A stretch of DNA of 64,000 bases from Hydrogenophaga sp. 2FB (GTDB lineage Bacteria; Pseudomonadota; Gammaproteobacteria; Burkholderiales; Burkholderiaceae_C): positions 1-64,000 of the forward strand of contig NZ_SCML01000007.1 of the NCBI RefSeq assembly GCF_005503365.1, in the 5' to 3' direction. Positions 15,841-24,393 of the stretch are shown here, piece after piece. A model generated the notes under the pieces. The model saw only the letters and a program-made list of their open reading frames with translations, was not told the origin of the DNA and did not search any database. How positions within the stretch are numbered: position 1 is the first letter of the stretch; the number at the start of each line of letters is the position of its first letter. Position numbers and translations under genes: made by a program.

Positions 15841-18276
15841 ATGCAATTTCCCGAATCCTGGCTGCGCGCCTTCTGCAATCCGCCGCTGAGCAGTCAGCAA
15901 CTGGCCGACACCTTGACCATGGCGGGTCTGGAGGTGGAAGAACTTCAGCCCGTGGCTCCCCCGTTTTCAAAAGTTGTGGTGGGCGAGATCATCTCCGCCG
16001 AACAACACCCGAACGCGGATCGCCTTCGCATTTGCCAGGTGAACGTGGGGCAGGGCGATCTGCTCAATGTCGTCTGCGGCGCACCCAACGCGCGAGCGGG
16101 CATCAAGGTGCCGTGCGCGCTGGTGGGTGCCGAACTGCCGCCTGGTGAAGATGGCAAACCGTTCCAGATCAAGCTGGGCAAGCTGCGTGGCGTCGAGAGC
16201 CAGGGCATGTTGTGCTCAGCCCGTGAACTCAAGCTGTCGGAAGACCATGGCGGATTGTTGGAGCTGCCTGCCGACGCGCCACTGGGGCGCGACATCCGCG
16301 AGCAACTCGCATTGGACGACATGCTGTTCACGCTGAAGCTCACGCCCAACCTCGCGCACTGCTTGAGTGTTTACGGCATTGCGCGGGAGGTGGCCGCATT
16401 GACTGGAGCGCCGTTGAATGAGCCGACGTTCCCCTCCGTGAACGTGGCTCTGCAAGACCGTTTGCCCGTCAAGGTGGAGGCCCCCGATCTGTGTGGGCGG
16501 TTCACCGGCCGCATCGTGCGTGGTGTGAACACCCGCGCAACGACGCCGGCCTGGATGGTCGACCGTTTGGCGCGGTGTGGCCAACGCAGTGTTTCGCCGT
16601 TGGTGGACATTTCGAACTACGTGATGTTCGAGTTGGGCCGACCATCGCACATCTTCGATCTGGACAAGATTCACGGTGGGTTGCATGTGCGGTGGGGGCG
16701 CGATGGTGAATCGCTCAAACTGCTCAACGGCAATACGATCACCGTGGACACGCAGGTCGGAGTGATCGCCGATGATCAATCGGTGGAATCGCTGGCAGGC
16801 ATCATGGGCGGTGATTCAACCGCCGTGTCTGACGATACGCAGAACATCTATCTCGAAGCGGCCTTCTGGTGGCCCAAGTCCATCGCAGGACGCTCACGCC
16901 GCTACAACTTTTCCACCGATGCGGGCCACCGGTTCGAGCGCGGCGTGGACCCATCCACCACACGTGAGCACGTGGAGCGCATCACCCAATTGGTGCTGGA
17001 CATCTGTGGCGGCGATGCGGGTGTTCTCGACGATCATGTGATCAATCTGCCGCAGCCGTTAGCGGTCAAGCTGCGCGTGGCGCGCGCGGCCAAGGTGATT
17101 GGGATGCCGCTCACTCAGGTGCAGTGTGCGGATGCATTGCGCCGACTGGGGTTGCGGGTGGAAGAGGGCGAAGGCCAGATCGAGGTTGTCGCTCCGGCCT
17201 ATCGGTTTGACCTGCAGATTGAAGAGGACCTGATTGAAGAGGTTGCTCGCGTGATCGGCTATGAGCACTTGCCCAATACGCCGCCTTTGGCGCCCATCAC
17301 GGCCAAGATCCGTGTTGAATCGCGTCGAGGCCCCTTCGAGGTTCGCCGCAACCTGGCTCGACTTGGCTACCAGGAAACCATCAACTTCAGTTTCGTGGAA
17401 GAACGTTGGGAGCGCGAACTCGCGGGCAACCTCAACCCGATCCGCTTGCTCAACCCCATTGCCAGCCAGATGAGCGTGATGCGCTCGTCGCTCCTGGGTG
17501 GCCTGTTGTCCGTGCTCAAGTTCAATCTGGATCGCCGTACCGACCGCGTGCGGCTGTTTGAACTGGGGCGGGTGTTTTTCAAAGACCTATCGGTTGTCGA
17601 CAGCGACACCACAGTGGCCGGTTTTCACCAGCCCATGCGCGTGGCGGGCCTTGCCTACGGTGCAGTCGACACGCTGCAATGGGGCGCGAGTGATCGTCTT
17701 GCTGATTTTTTCGATGTGAAGGGCGACGTGCAGGCGCTGCTGTCGTCACACCGGCTCGACTTCAAGGTGGCCGCGCACCCGGCAATGCATCCGGGGCGCA
17801 GCGCTGGCGTCTGGTTGAACGATCGTTGCATTGGCCATGTAGGTGAGCTGCACCCCAAATGGCGCCAGGCCTACGACTTGGCGCAAGCGCCCGTGCTGTT
17901 CGAGTTGGAGCTCGATGCAGCGCTGGCCCGGGCGGTGCCCATGTACCAATCGGTCAGCCGCCACCAAATGGTTGAGCGCGACCTGGCGATTGTGGTGAAG
18001 GAGTCTGTGACGCACGATGCCGTGGTGGATGCGATCCAGTCACTCCACCGTCCCTGGCTGCGCGATGTGGTGTTGTTCGACGTGTACCGGCCAAAGAAGG
18101 CTGCGCCTCATGATGCAGCTCACGCGAGCGGGTTGGGTCAAGATGAAAAGAGCCTGGCCGTGCGGCTGGTGCTCAACCGTGACGACGCTACACTGACCGA
18201 AGAGGACATTGAAGCAACCGTGCAAGCTGCTGTCGAGGCCGTGATGCAGCGTGTGGGTGGTCGGCTTCGTGCCTGA
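15841..18276 (+). CDS. pheT: Phenylalanine-tRNA ligase beta subunit
   Basis: The 811-residue beta subunit partners PheS and holds the editing site. The order is tRNA-binding OB fold (~39-150), B3/B4 editing domain (~210-360), B5 DNA-binding-like domain (~405-475), catalytic-like core (~480-690) and the C-terminal FDX-ACB anticodon domain (~715-811). Length is slightly above the E. coli protein. It follows pheS closely and precedes ihfA by 22 bases, the usual pheST-ihfA arrangement. Confidence 0.97.
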   Translation: MQFPESWLRAFCNPPLSSQQLADTLTMAGLEVEELQPVAPPFSKVVVGEIISAEQHPNADRLRICQVNVGQGDLLNVVCGAPNARAGIKVPCALVGAELPPGEDGKPFQIKLGKLRGVESQGMLCSARELKLSEDHGGLLELPADAPLGRDIREQLALDDMLFTLKLTPNLAHCLSVYGIAREVAALTGAPLNEPTFPSVNVALQDRLPVKVEAPDLCGRFTGRIVRGVNTRATTPAWMVDRLARCGQRSVSPLVDISNYVMFELGRPSHIFDLDKIHGGLHVRWGRDGESLKLLNGNTITVDTQVGVIADDQSVESLAGIMGGDSTAVSDDTQNIYLEAAFWWPKSIAGRSRRYNFSTDAGHRFERGVDPSTTREHVERITQLVLDICGGDAGVLDDHVINLPQPLAVKLRVARAAKVIGMPLTQVQCADALRRLGLRVEEGEGQIEVVAPAYRFDLQIEEDLIEEVARVIGYEHLPNTPPLAPITAKIRVESRRGPFEVRRNLARLGYQETINFSFVEERWERELAGNLNPIRLLNPIASQMSVMRSSLLGGLLSVLKFNLDRRTDRVRLFELGRVFFKDLSVVDSDTTVAGFHQPMRVAGLAYGAVDTLQWGASDRLADFFDVKGDVQALLSSHRLDFKVAAHPAMHPGRSAGVWLNDRCIGHVGELHPKWRQAYDLAQAPVLFELELDAALARAVPMYQSVSRHQMVERDLAIVVKESVTHDAVVDAIQSLHRPWLRDVVLFDVYRPKKAAPHDAAHASGLGQDEKSLAVRLVLNRDDATLTEEDIEATVQAAVEAVMQRVGGRLRA

Positions 18277-18298
18277 ATGAACGAGATGGAGATTCCGC

Positions 18299-18625
18299 AT
18301 GGAACTTGCTGTTGAAAGCCTGGAAACGCCCGCATTGACCAAAGCGCAGCTCGCCGAGTTGCTGTTCGATCAGATCGGTTTGAACAAGCGCGAATCCAAG
18401 GACATGATCGATGCCTTCTTCGATCTGATCACCGACAGCCTCGTCGATGGCACCGATGTGAAGATTTCCGGCTTCGGAAATTTCCAGATTCGCACGAAGG
18501 CACCAAGGCCGGGGCGCAATCCTCGCACTGGAGAACCCGTGGCGATTGAGGCACGTCGAGTGGTCACTTTCCACGCCAGTCCCAAGCTCAAGGAGCAGGT
18601 GCAGGCGGCTGTGATCGGCGGATGA
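18299..18625 (+). CDS. ihfA: Integration host factor alpha subunit
   Basis: IHF is a heterodimer that bends DNA by more than 160 degrees and supports replication, recombination and transcription. The 108-residue product has the HU/IHF fold with the signature [22 protein letters not shown] at ~59-80, where the arm proline intercalates. An extra ~10 residues at the N-terminus precede [15 protein letters not shown] lies before ATG 18299. It is downstream of pheT and is followed by a very strong terminator. Confidence 0.96.
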   Translation: MELAVESLETPALTKAQLAELLFDQIGLNKRESKDMIDAFFDLITDSLVDGTDVKISGFGNFQIRTKAPRPGRNPRTGEPVAIEARRVVTFHASPKLKEQVQAAVIGG

Positions 18626-18655
18626 ATCCGGCTTAGCCCAGCGTTCTTGGGCGCA

Positions 18656-18692
18656 AACAAAAATCGCACCCTTATGGTGCGATTTTTGTTTG
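18656..18692 (+). terminator. Intrinsic terminator after ihfA
   Basis: The arms 18656-18670 and 18676-18690 form a perfect 15-base stem around a five-base loop, with the T-run inside the right arm and an A-run in the left. The symmetry means it can also work on the opposite strand. Confidence 0.9.
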
Positions 18693-18796
18693 GAGGGGCG
18701 GATTGCAACATTTCGCGCGGAAATGAACAATCCGCTGCGCACACCAACGTGAGTTAGAGTAGATTTCAAGGTTCGGTTCATACCGCCTTGATTTTC

Positions 18797-19249
18797 ATGG
18801 AAAAAACTCTGCCAACTATTCCTGCGAAACGCTACTTCACGATCGGTGAAGTCGGCGAGTTGTGTGGCGTCAAGCCGCATGTGCTGAGGTACTGGGAGCA
18901 GGAGTTCACGCAGCTTCGACCGATGAAGCGTCGTGGCAACCGGCGGTATTACCAGCATCATGAGGTACTCATGATTCGCCGGATTCGAGAGTTGCTGTAT
19001 GACCAGGGCTTCACCATCAGCGGGGCTCGCAACAAGCTTCAGGAGCTTGTGCAGGCCGAGCGCGACAAGCGCCGCAGCGACGAAGATGACGCCATTGACG
19101 TGATTGATCTCGATGGACGCGATCAAAGTGAGGAGGTCGCGCCACTTGCCGATGCCGGTTTTCCAGCGGTGAGCGCTTCAGGTACTTTGCTGAGCGACGT
19201 GCGCCGCGAGTTGCTAGAAATTCGAGAGCTTCTTACGAGATCGGCCTGA
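18797..19249 (+). CDS. MerR-family transcriptional regulator
   Basis: The 150-residue protein has the N-terminal winged helix of MerR proteins: YFTIGEVGELCGVKPHVLRYWEQEF (residues ~12-36) and RRYYQHHEVLMIRRIRELLYDQGFT (~51-75). A coiled-coil dimerisation helix follows and then a diverse acidic tail. Metal-binding cysteines are absent, so this is not a mercury or copper sensor. This gene sits after ihfA in many betaproteobacteria, but its targets are unknown. ATG 18797 is preferred to TTG 18788. The tRNA gene follows on the same strand 35 bases later. Confidence 0.85.
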   Translation: MEKTLPTIPAKRYFTIGEVGELCGVKPHVLRYWEQEFTQLRPMKRRGNRRYYQHHEVLMIRRIRELLYDQGFTISGARNKLQELVQAERDKRRSDEDDAIDVIDLDGRDQSEEVAPLADAGFPAVSASGTLLSDVRRELLEIRELLTRSA

Positions 19250-19273
19250 ACACATGTGTTTGGACGCTATAAT
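19245..19273 (+). promoter_or_regulatory. Promoter of tRNA-Pro
   Basis: A perfect -10 box TATAAT lies at 19268-19273 with a weak -35 (CTGAAC, 19246-19251) 16 bases upstream. The tRNA starts 11 bases after the -10 box. The -35 overlaps the end of the merR-like gene. Confidence 0.65.
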
Positions 19274-19284
19274 TTGAGGCTTGT

Positions 19285-19361
19285 CGGCGTGTAGCGCAGC
19301 CTGGTAGCGCACTTGCATGGGGTGCAAGGGGTCGCGAGTTCGAATCCCGCCACGCCGACCA
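19285..19361 (+). tRNA. tRNA-Pro (anticodon GGG)
   Basis: The 77-base cloverleaf has a seven-pair acceptor stem (CGGCGTG/CACGCCG), a D-arm with GCGC...GCGC, and an anticodon stem CTTGC/GCAAG whose seven-base loop carries GGG at 19319-19321. The T-arm contains GTTCGAATC, and CCA is encoded at 19359-19361. It reads CCC proline codons. Its 3' end is followed by a terminator, not by an integrase or a partial tRNA copy. Confidence 0.97.
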
Positions 19362-19370
19362 TTTATACAA

Positions 19371-19404
19371 AGCCCGAAATTGAAAGATTTCGGGCTTTTT
19401 CTTT
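19371..19404 (+). terminator. Intrinsic terminator after tRNA-Pro
   Basis: AGCCCGAAAT (19371-19380) pairs with ATTTCGGGCT (19387-19396) and a T-rich tract follows. Confidence 0.88.
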
Positions 19405-19600
19405 TTGCCGAACGAGCAGATGGCTTTCTGCGGCATGGGACAGACATAAAGACTTGCCACACCGGTAATTTGCCCGCTTTCTACCCCTCATTTGCTTACT
19501 TTTTGTTGCTGATGCACCTATACTCAGCCTGCAAGTGCCAGATCACGACCATTGGTCGCCCATTCGCTGCAGTATCAGATGTTCAAGTGAGGTAAACAAG

Positions 19601-20191
19601 ATGATCGATTCTTCACAATCCACGCCTTCTTCCTCTTCCGGCGTCTCTCGTCGCCGTTTGGTGCGTGCTGGCTTGTCGGCGGCTCCCGTGATGGCTGCGT
19701 TGAAGAGCAACAGTGTGCTGGCGGGGGACCACACTTGCATTCGCCCGTCTTCGTTCTCGTCGTTGTCCGCTGCGCAGATGAAAGTCAGTCAAGGTCGCGC
19801 CATCAAGACGGACTTTGAATGCAAGTCGCATGGATATTGGAAGAACAACAATGCCGGCTTGGCAACGAACTTCAAGGAAACCACCAAGTTTCTGTCGACG
19901 ACTACGGGCTTCACGCAAGACCCCGGCAATGCCTACAACAAGCTGACCATCCAGCAGGTGCTCGAACAAGGTGGCAATCGCAACAATGCAGCGTTGGCTC
20001 GCCACGTTGCGGCAGCGTTCCTCACGGCCACTGCATTCAACAACGATTCAACGCGCGTGCTGTTGACCAAGAGCCAGTGCCGCGCGATATGGAACGGGCA
20101 AGGTGTGTGGTCGCCCTTTGCCGGCGCCACCTGGACGCTGTCTCAGACGATGGCCTACTTTGACGCGATCTACGGTCCAGCCTTCCTGTGA
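19601..20191 (+). CDS. Tat-type secreted GYWKN-motif protein, head of the HPr-rel-A-like cassette
   Basis: The 196-residue protein starts with a Ser-rich tail, a twin-arginine signal (SRRRLV at 16-21) and a hydrophobic stretch to about residue 41. The mature part contains CKSHGYWKNN (74-83). This recalls the GYWKNHP segment of a poorly understood family of secreted bacterial proteins, here with N in place of HP. It then has a helical repeat-like region and a conserved-looking Trp-rich end. It is the first gene of five that overlap or abut, so it is a candidate substrate of the downstream kinase and nucleotidyltransferase. That link is inference. A GAGGT site precedes ATG 19601. Confidence 0.65.
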   Translation: MIDSSQSTPSSSSGVSRRRLVRAGLSAAPVMAALKSNSVLAGDHTCIRPSSFSSLSAAQMKVSQGRAIKTDFECKSHGYWKNNNAGLATNFKETTKFLSTTTGFTQDPGNAYNKLTIQQVLEQGGNRNNAALARHVAAAFLTATAFNNDSTRVLLTKSQCRAIWNGQGVWSPFAGATWTLSQTMAYFDAIYGPAFL

Positions 20192-20481
20192 CCCTGGAGC
20201 AGGCCCAGGTCAACTGCCGTTGTCCACGGGCCGGTCAATTTGCCGTTCAGTATTGGTCGGATGGCGCGGTGGTGTATGACGATGCGAACGGTAGCCTGCA
20301 CGCGCTGACACCCATCGCCGGCGAGGCATTCGCCTTGCTGCAAGCCGAGCAGGCCTCCGATGCCAGAAGCCTTGCGTATGCCATGGGGCTGGCTGAGCCA
20401 GAGGTTGAGGAACTGGACATGCTGCAGTCCTTGCTCTTGCAATTCGAGTCGATGGGTTTGATCGCGTGCACTCAGGGGTGA
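20188..20481 (+). CDS. PqqD-like protein of the HPr-rel-A type
   Basis: The 97-residue protein resembles PqqD-family peptide chaperones: a small beta-rich domain with SDGAVVYDDANGSLHALTP near residues 24-42, then helices ending in LLLQFESMGLI. PqqD proteins hand peptide substrates to modifying enzymes. In this variant the partner enzyme is not a radical SAM protein but the HprK-like kinase next door. GTG 20188 overlaps the previous stop (GTGA), so translation is probably coupled. Assignment to the HPr-rel-A PqqD subgroup is from gene order and motif impression. Confidence 0.75.
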   Translation: MTLEQAQVNCRCPRAGQFAVQYWSDGAVVYDDANGSLHALTPIAGEAFALLQAEQASDARSLAYAMGLAEPEVEELDMLQSLLLQFESMGLIACTQG

Positions 20482-21398
20482 GATTCACGCAGGTGCTTTC
20501 TGCATTCTCTCCAGCGGAACTGGCGCGGCGCCTTCGCTCTGGCGGCATCTTTCTGCGCATCCCGCCGTTTGTCATGCACATCTGCAGCCCGATTCCGGTG
20601 GTCGCGCAGGGCCTGCATGCGCTGTATCCCGACCATGAGGTTTTAACGGACGAGGATATCTTCGCGGACTTCCACGTCTCGGTGAAGCCCAAACGACGCT
20701 TGCTGAAGACCGTCTGCGTGTTCGAGATGGATGGTTTTCAACCCTTCACGCCCTTGGCATATGGCGAGGCTTACGCCTTTCTGGAGTGGGGCATGAACTG
20801 GTGCGTGACCAGCTATTGCCATACTTGGATCACCGTGCATTCAGCGGTGCTTGAACGTGGTGGACGGGTGGTGATACTGCCCGCGCCGCCGGGATCGGGC
20901 AAGAGCACGCTGTGCGCGGCGCTGATGTTGAATGGCTGGCGTTTGCTGTCGGACGAAATGGCATTGCTCGATCCTGTTTCTGGTCTGGTCACCCCATCGC
21001 CGCGTCCCGTGAGTTTGAAGAACGAGTCCATCGAGGTGATTCGAGGTCTGGCACCCGATGCGAGCTTTGGACCCGTCGCCCGCGACACGATGAAGGGCAC
21101 CGTGGCGCACATGCGCATTTCACCGCAGAGCCTGGCGCTTGCGGGAGAGTCGGCGCGACCGGCATGGGTGGTCTTTCCGCAGTTCAAAAGGGCGGCGGCG
21201 CTGTCTGTGCAAGAGCGGCCCAAGGCCAATGCATTGGTGGAACTGGCGTCCAACAGTTTCAACCACCATGTGCACGGCCGTGCCGGATTTCAGGCCTTGG
21301 CAACGCTGGTGGATGAATGTGGCTGCTACGACCTGCAGTACGGCCACCTCGACGAAGCCATCGCGTGGTTTGCGGCGCTTGCCGCCTCTCCGACATGA
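20478..21398 (+). CDS. HprK-related kinase (HPr-rel-A type)
   Basis: The 306-residue protein resembles the catalytic domain of HPr(Ser) kinase. The P-loop is PPGSGKST at 137-144 and the following SDEM (158-161) matches the acidic site that positions phosphate. The N-terminal ~125 residues are family-specific (SPAELARRL, FADFHVSVKP). True HprK phosphorylates Ser46 of HPr in sugar regulation; the target of this branch is unknown. GTG 20478 is chosen because it overlaps the previous stop as GTGA, like the junction before it; GTG 20466 is possible. It ends in an ATGA overlap with the nucleotidyltransferase. Confidence 0.8.
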   Translation: MRFTQVLSAFSPAELARRLRSGGIFLRIPPFVMHICSPIPVVAQGLHALYPDHEVLTDEDIFADFHVSVKPKRRLLKTVCVFEMDGFQPFTPLAYGEAYAFLEWGMNWCVTSYCHTWITVHSAVLERGGRVVILPAPPGSGKSTLCAALMLNGWRLLSDEMALLDPVSGLVTPSPRPVSLKNESIEVIRGLAPDASFGPVARDTMKGTVAHMRISPQSLALAGESARPAWVVFPQFKRAAALSVQERPKANALVELASNSFNHHVHGRAGFQALATLVDECGCYDLQYGHLDEAIAWFAALAASPT

Positions 21399-22501
21399 CA
21401 CTGCCCCGCATCGACACACTTGTTGCTGCTTTGAAGCAGCCTGCCAGCCTGGCCGCTTTGGGCCCGGGCGCGTGGGACGTGCTCATTCGCCAGGCCCGTC
21501 AGGCCGACTTGCTGGCCCGCATCGGCCGCGTTGCGCAGGCCGAAGGCCATTGGGACGGGCTTCCTCTCGCGCCACGCCGGCATCTTGCGTCGGCCATGGG
21601 GTTGGCTGCTCGGCAACAGACCGAACTGCACTACGAAGTGGTGGAGATCGCGCGCGCGCTGGAGCCGATCGAACTGCCCGTGGTGCTGCTCAAGGGCGCG
21701 GCTTACACCATGGCAGGCCTGGACGCTTCTCGTGGGCGCATGGTGTCCGATGTGGACATTCTGGTGCCCCGCCAGCGTCTGGCCGAGGTGGAGTCCGTGT
21801 TGATGATGGGCGGATGGGTGTCGATGAACCGCGATGCGTATGACCAGCGCTACTACCGCACCTGGATGCACGAGTTGCCGCCGCTCAAGCACATGAAGCG
21901 GGGAACGGTGCTCGACGTCCACCACGCCATCATGCCGCTGACGGCCCGGCTCAAGCCCGACTCCAACCTGCTCCTGCACAGCGCCCGTCCCCTCGAGAGC
22001 GATCCGCGGGTACAAGTGCTGTGCCCCGCCGACATGGTGTTGCACAGTGCGGCACACCTTTTCCATGAAGGTGATCTGGAGCTGGGTCTTAGAGGGTTGG
22101 TCGATCTGGACGCGCTGTTGCGTGAATTCGGATCGGATCCTGCGTTCTGGCCCGAGTTGCTCGTGCGTGCCCGCGACCTGCAGCTGGACTGGCCCCTGCA
22201 TCAGGCATTGCGCTATGTGGGGACGCTGTTGAACTCGCCCGTTCCTTCGCATGTGACCGAGGCCCTGTACGCAAGCCCTGGCGTGAGCATCGCACCATGG
22301 CGTCAGCGCACGCTGGACGCCTTGTTCTTGCGCGCGCTGCGCCCGGCCCATGCATCGGCTTCGGATGCATGGACGCCCGCAGCGCGTTTTCTCCTGTATC
22401 TGCGCGGGCATTGGCTGCGCATGCCGCCGACGATGTTGCTGTGGCACCTGTTGCGCAAGTTGGTCAAATCAACGCACTCAGCTCCCGTGGAGGCGAAATG
22501 A
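21395..22501 (+). CDS. Nucleotidyltransferase-fold protein (NTP_transf_5 type)
   Basis: The 368-residue protein carries the signature of the uncharacterised NTP_transf_5 group: LPVVLLKGAAYTM (95-106), then MVSDVDILV (116-124) supplying the metal-binding aspartates D119 and D121, and LDVHHAIM further on. Nucleotidyltransferases of this fold move NMP groups onto proteins, RNA or small molecules; the acceptor here is unknown. ATG 21395 overlaps the kinase stop (ATGA) and its own stop overlaps the protease start the same way. The tight coupling implies the products work in fixed ratio. Confidence 0.78.
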   Translation: MTLPRIDTLVAALKQPASLAALGPGAWDVLIRQARQADLLARIGRVAQAEGHWDGLPLAPRRHLASAMGLAARQQTELHYEVVEIARALEPIELPVVLLKGAAYTMAGLDASRGRMVSDVDILVPRQRLAEVESVLMMGGWVSMNRDAYDQRYYRTWMHELPPLKHMKRGTVLDVHHAIMPLTARLKPDSNLLLHSARPLESDPRVQVLCPADMVLHSAAHLFHEGDLELGLRGLVDLDALLREFGSDPAFWPELLVRARDLQLDWPLHQALRYVGTLLNSPVPSHVTEALYASPGVSIAPWRQRTLDALFLRALRPAHASASDAWTPAARFLLYLRGHWLRMPPTMLLWHLLRKLVKSTHSAPVEAK

Positions 22502-23268
22502 AGCGGCGTTTCTTTCACGCCATCGGCCTGTCGGTGATCGGGCTGATGTGGGGCAGTTCGGTGTGGGCGGGACTCGCCGACGCCGTGGTTCGCGTGAAGC
22601 CTTCGGTGGTTCTGGTTGGCACGTTCAAAACCACAGACACCCCCCGTTTTCAACTGCGCGGTGCGGGTTTTCTGGTCGCGGGTGGGGACTTGGCAGTGAC
22701 CACCGCCCATGTGCTGCCGTCTGACTCAGGTTCTGCAGAATCGGCTTCATTGTTTGTTCAGGTCCGCGCTGGGTCGGGCGAGTGGCAGATGCGCGCCGCC
22801 ACGGTGCTGGAGATCGATGTGGCCCGCGATCTCGCCTTGATTCGCATCACCGGCACGCCCGGGCCCGCGCTCAAGATCGGGGACTCGAGACGCGTGAGGG
22901 AGGGCGACAACCTGGCTTTCATGGGGTTTCCCATCGGCGGCTCCCTCGGCTTTTCGCATGTGACGCACCGGGCGACGGTGTCCAGCATCACCTCCGCCGC
23001 GTTGCCCAGTCCTTCCGCCGAGCGCTTGAAGGAGCAGGCCATTCGCGGCTTGCGCAATGGCACCTTCGATATTTTTCAACTCGATGCCACGGCCTACCCA
23101 GGCAACAGCGGCGGCCCCTTGTTCGATCCGGACACCAGCGAGGTCATGGGGGTGATGAGCATGGTGCTCATCAAGAACACGCGCGAATCGGCGTTGAGCC
23201 AGCCATCTGGCATTTCCTATGCCATTCCCAGCCGCTATGCGCAGGCGTTGGTGGATCGTCACCGCTGA
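22498..23268 (+). CDS. Exported trypsin-like serine protease
   Basis: The 256-residue protein has a Sec signal peptide (MKRRFFHAIGLSVIGLMW..., cleavage near residue 24). A chymotrypsin-fold protease domain follows with a full triad: H71 in TTAHV, D111 in ARDLAL and S204 in GNSGGPL. There is no PDZ domain, unlike DegP/DegQ, and the length fits a single protease domain. It closes the five-gene cassette with an ATGA overlap, so it may process the secreted GYWKN protein in the periplasm. That role is inferred only from position. Confidence 0.82.
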   Translation: MKRRFFHAIGLSVIGLMWGSSVWAGLADAVVRVKPSVVLVGTFKTTDTPRFQLRGAGFLVAGGDLAVTTAHVLPSDSGSAESASLFVQVRAGSGEWQMRAATVLEIDVARDLALIRITGTPGPALKIGDSRRVREGDNLAFMGFPIGGSLGFSHVTHRATVSSITSAALPSPSAERLKEQAIRGLRNGTFDIFQLDATAYPGNSGGPLFDPDTSEVMGVMSMVLIKNTRESALSQPSGISYAIPSRYAQALVDRHR

Positions 23269-23277
23269 GGGCCGGCC

Positions 23278-24393
23278 ATGAGTGGCTTCGAGCCGGTGGA
23301 TGCACTCGTGGTGGGCGCTGGCGTCGTGGGGCTCGCGGTGGCCCGTGCGCTGGCATTGGCGGGGCGCGAGGTCATGGTGTTGGAGCGCGAGGCCGACATC
23401 GGCACCGGAACCAGCTCTCGCAACAGCGAGGTGATTCATGCAGGTATCTACTACCCGGCGGGCTCGCTCAAGGCGCAGCTCTGTGTGCAGGGCAAGCAGG
23501 CGCTGTATGCCTACTGTGACGATCGCGGCGTGGCATACCAGCGCTGCGGCAAGCTCATCGTGGCCAACACCCCATCGCAACGGGCTGCACTGCCATCGAT
23601 CCTCGAGAAGGCGCGCGCGAACGGCGTACACGACCTGAGCCTGCTCGGCCGCGAGCAAGCGCGCGAATTCGAGCCGGCGCTGGAGTGCCTGGGGGCTGTG
23701 TATTCGCCCTCCACGGGCATCGTGGACAGCCATGGTTTGATGCTATCGCTGCAGGGGGAACTGGAACACGCGGGCGGCATGGTGGTGTGTCATGCGGGTG
23801 TGGAACGCCTGTCTGCAACGGATGCGGGCATCGATGTGCAGACGCTGGATGGCACCCGCTTGCGCGCGCGAACGGTGATCAACGCTGCAGGTCTTGGCGC
23901 GTGCGATCTGGCGCTGCGGGTAGAGGGCCTCGATGTGCGGTATGTGCCGAAAGCCTGGTTCGCCAAGGGCAGCTACTTCACCCTGTCGGGCCGCGCGCCC
24001 TTCACGCACCTCATTTACCCCGCTCCGGAGCCCGACAAACACCTGGCAGGACTGGGCGTGCACCTCACCCTCGATCTGGGTGGTCAGGTCAAGTTCGGGC
24101 CGGATGTGGAGTGGGTCGATGCGGCCGATGATCTGCAAGTGGACCCGGCGCGCGGTGAGGCGTTTTATGCGGAGGTCCGCCGCTACTGGCCCGACTTGCC
24201 CGACGGCGCGCTGCAGCCCGGTTATGCGGGCATGCGCCCCAAGATCAGTGGCCCGCAGGAGCCCGCGGCCGACTTCGTGATCCAGGGGCCTGCGACGCAC
24301 GGTGTGCCGGGCCTGGTCAACCTGTTCGGCATCGAGTCCCCCGGGCTCACCAGTTGCCTGGCCATCGCGCAGCGGGTGGTTGCAGTGGTCTGA
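23278..24393 (+). CDS. FAD-dependent oxidoreductase (DAO / L-2-hydroxyglutarate oxidase-like)
   Basis: The 371-residue flavoprotein begins with the FAD dinucleotide fold [19 protein letters not shown] (8-26) and has the family segment [21 protein letters not shown] (~45-65), typical of LhgO-like enzymes. Such enzymes oxidise 2-hydroxy acids or amino acids and pass electrons to oxygen or quinone; the substrate here is not certain. It starts nine bases after the protease gene but shows no functional link to it. It is convergent with pyrD, whose stop directly abuts its own. Confidence 0.85.
   Translation: MSGFEPVDALVVGAGVVGLAVARALALAGREVMVLEREADIGTGTSSRNSEVIHAGIYYPAGSLKAQLCVQGKQALYAYCDDRGVAYQRCGKLIVANTPSQRAALPSILEKARANGVHDLSLLGREQAREFEPALECLGAVYSPSTGIVDSHGLMLSLQGELEHAGGMVVCHAGVERLSATDAGIDVQTLDGTRLRARTVINAAGLGACDLALRVEGLDVRYVPKAWFAKGSYFTLSGRAPFTHLIYPAPEPDKHLAGLGVHLTLDLGGQVKFGPDVEWVDAADDLQVDPARGEAFYAEVRRYWPDLPDGALQPGYAGMRPKISGPQEPAADFVIQGPATHGVPGLVNLFGIESPGLTSCLAIAQRVVAVV

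Noticed and set aside
19285..19361. tRNA-Pro as the island attachment site
   Set aside because: The island and integrase are at 1-11 kb, 8 kb away; no partial tRNA copy or integrase flanks this tRNA.
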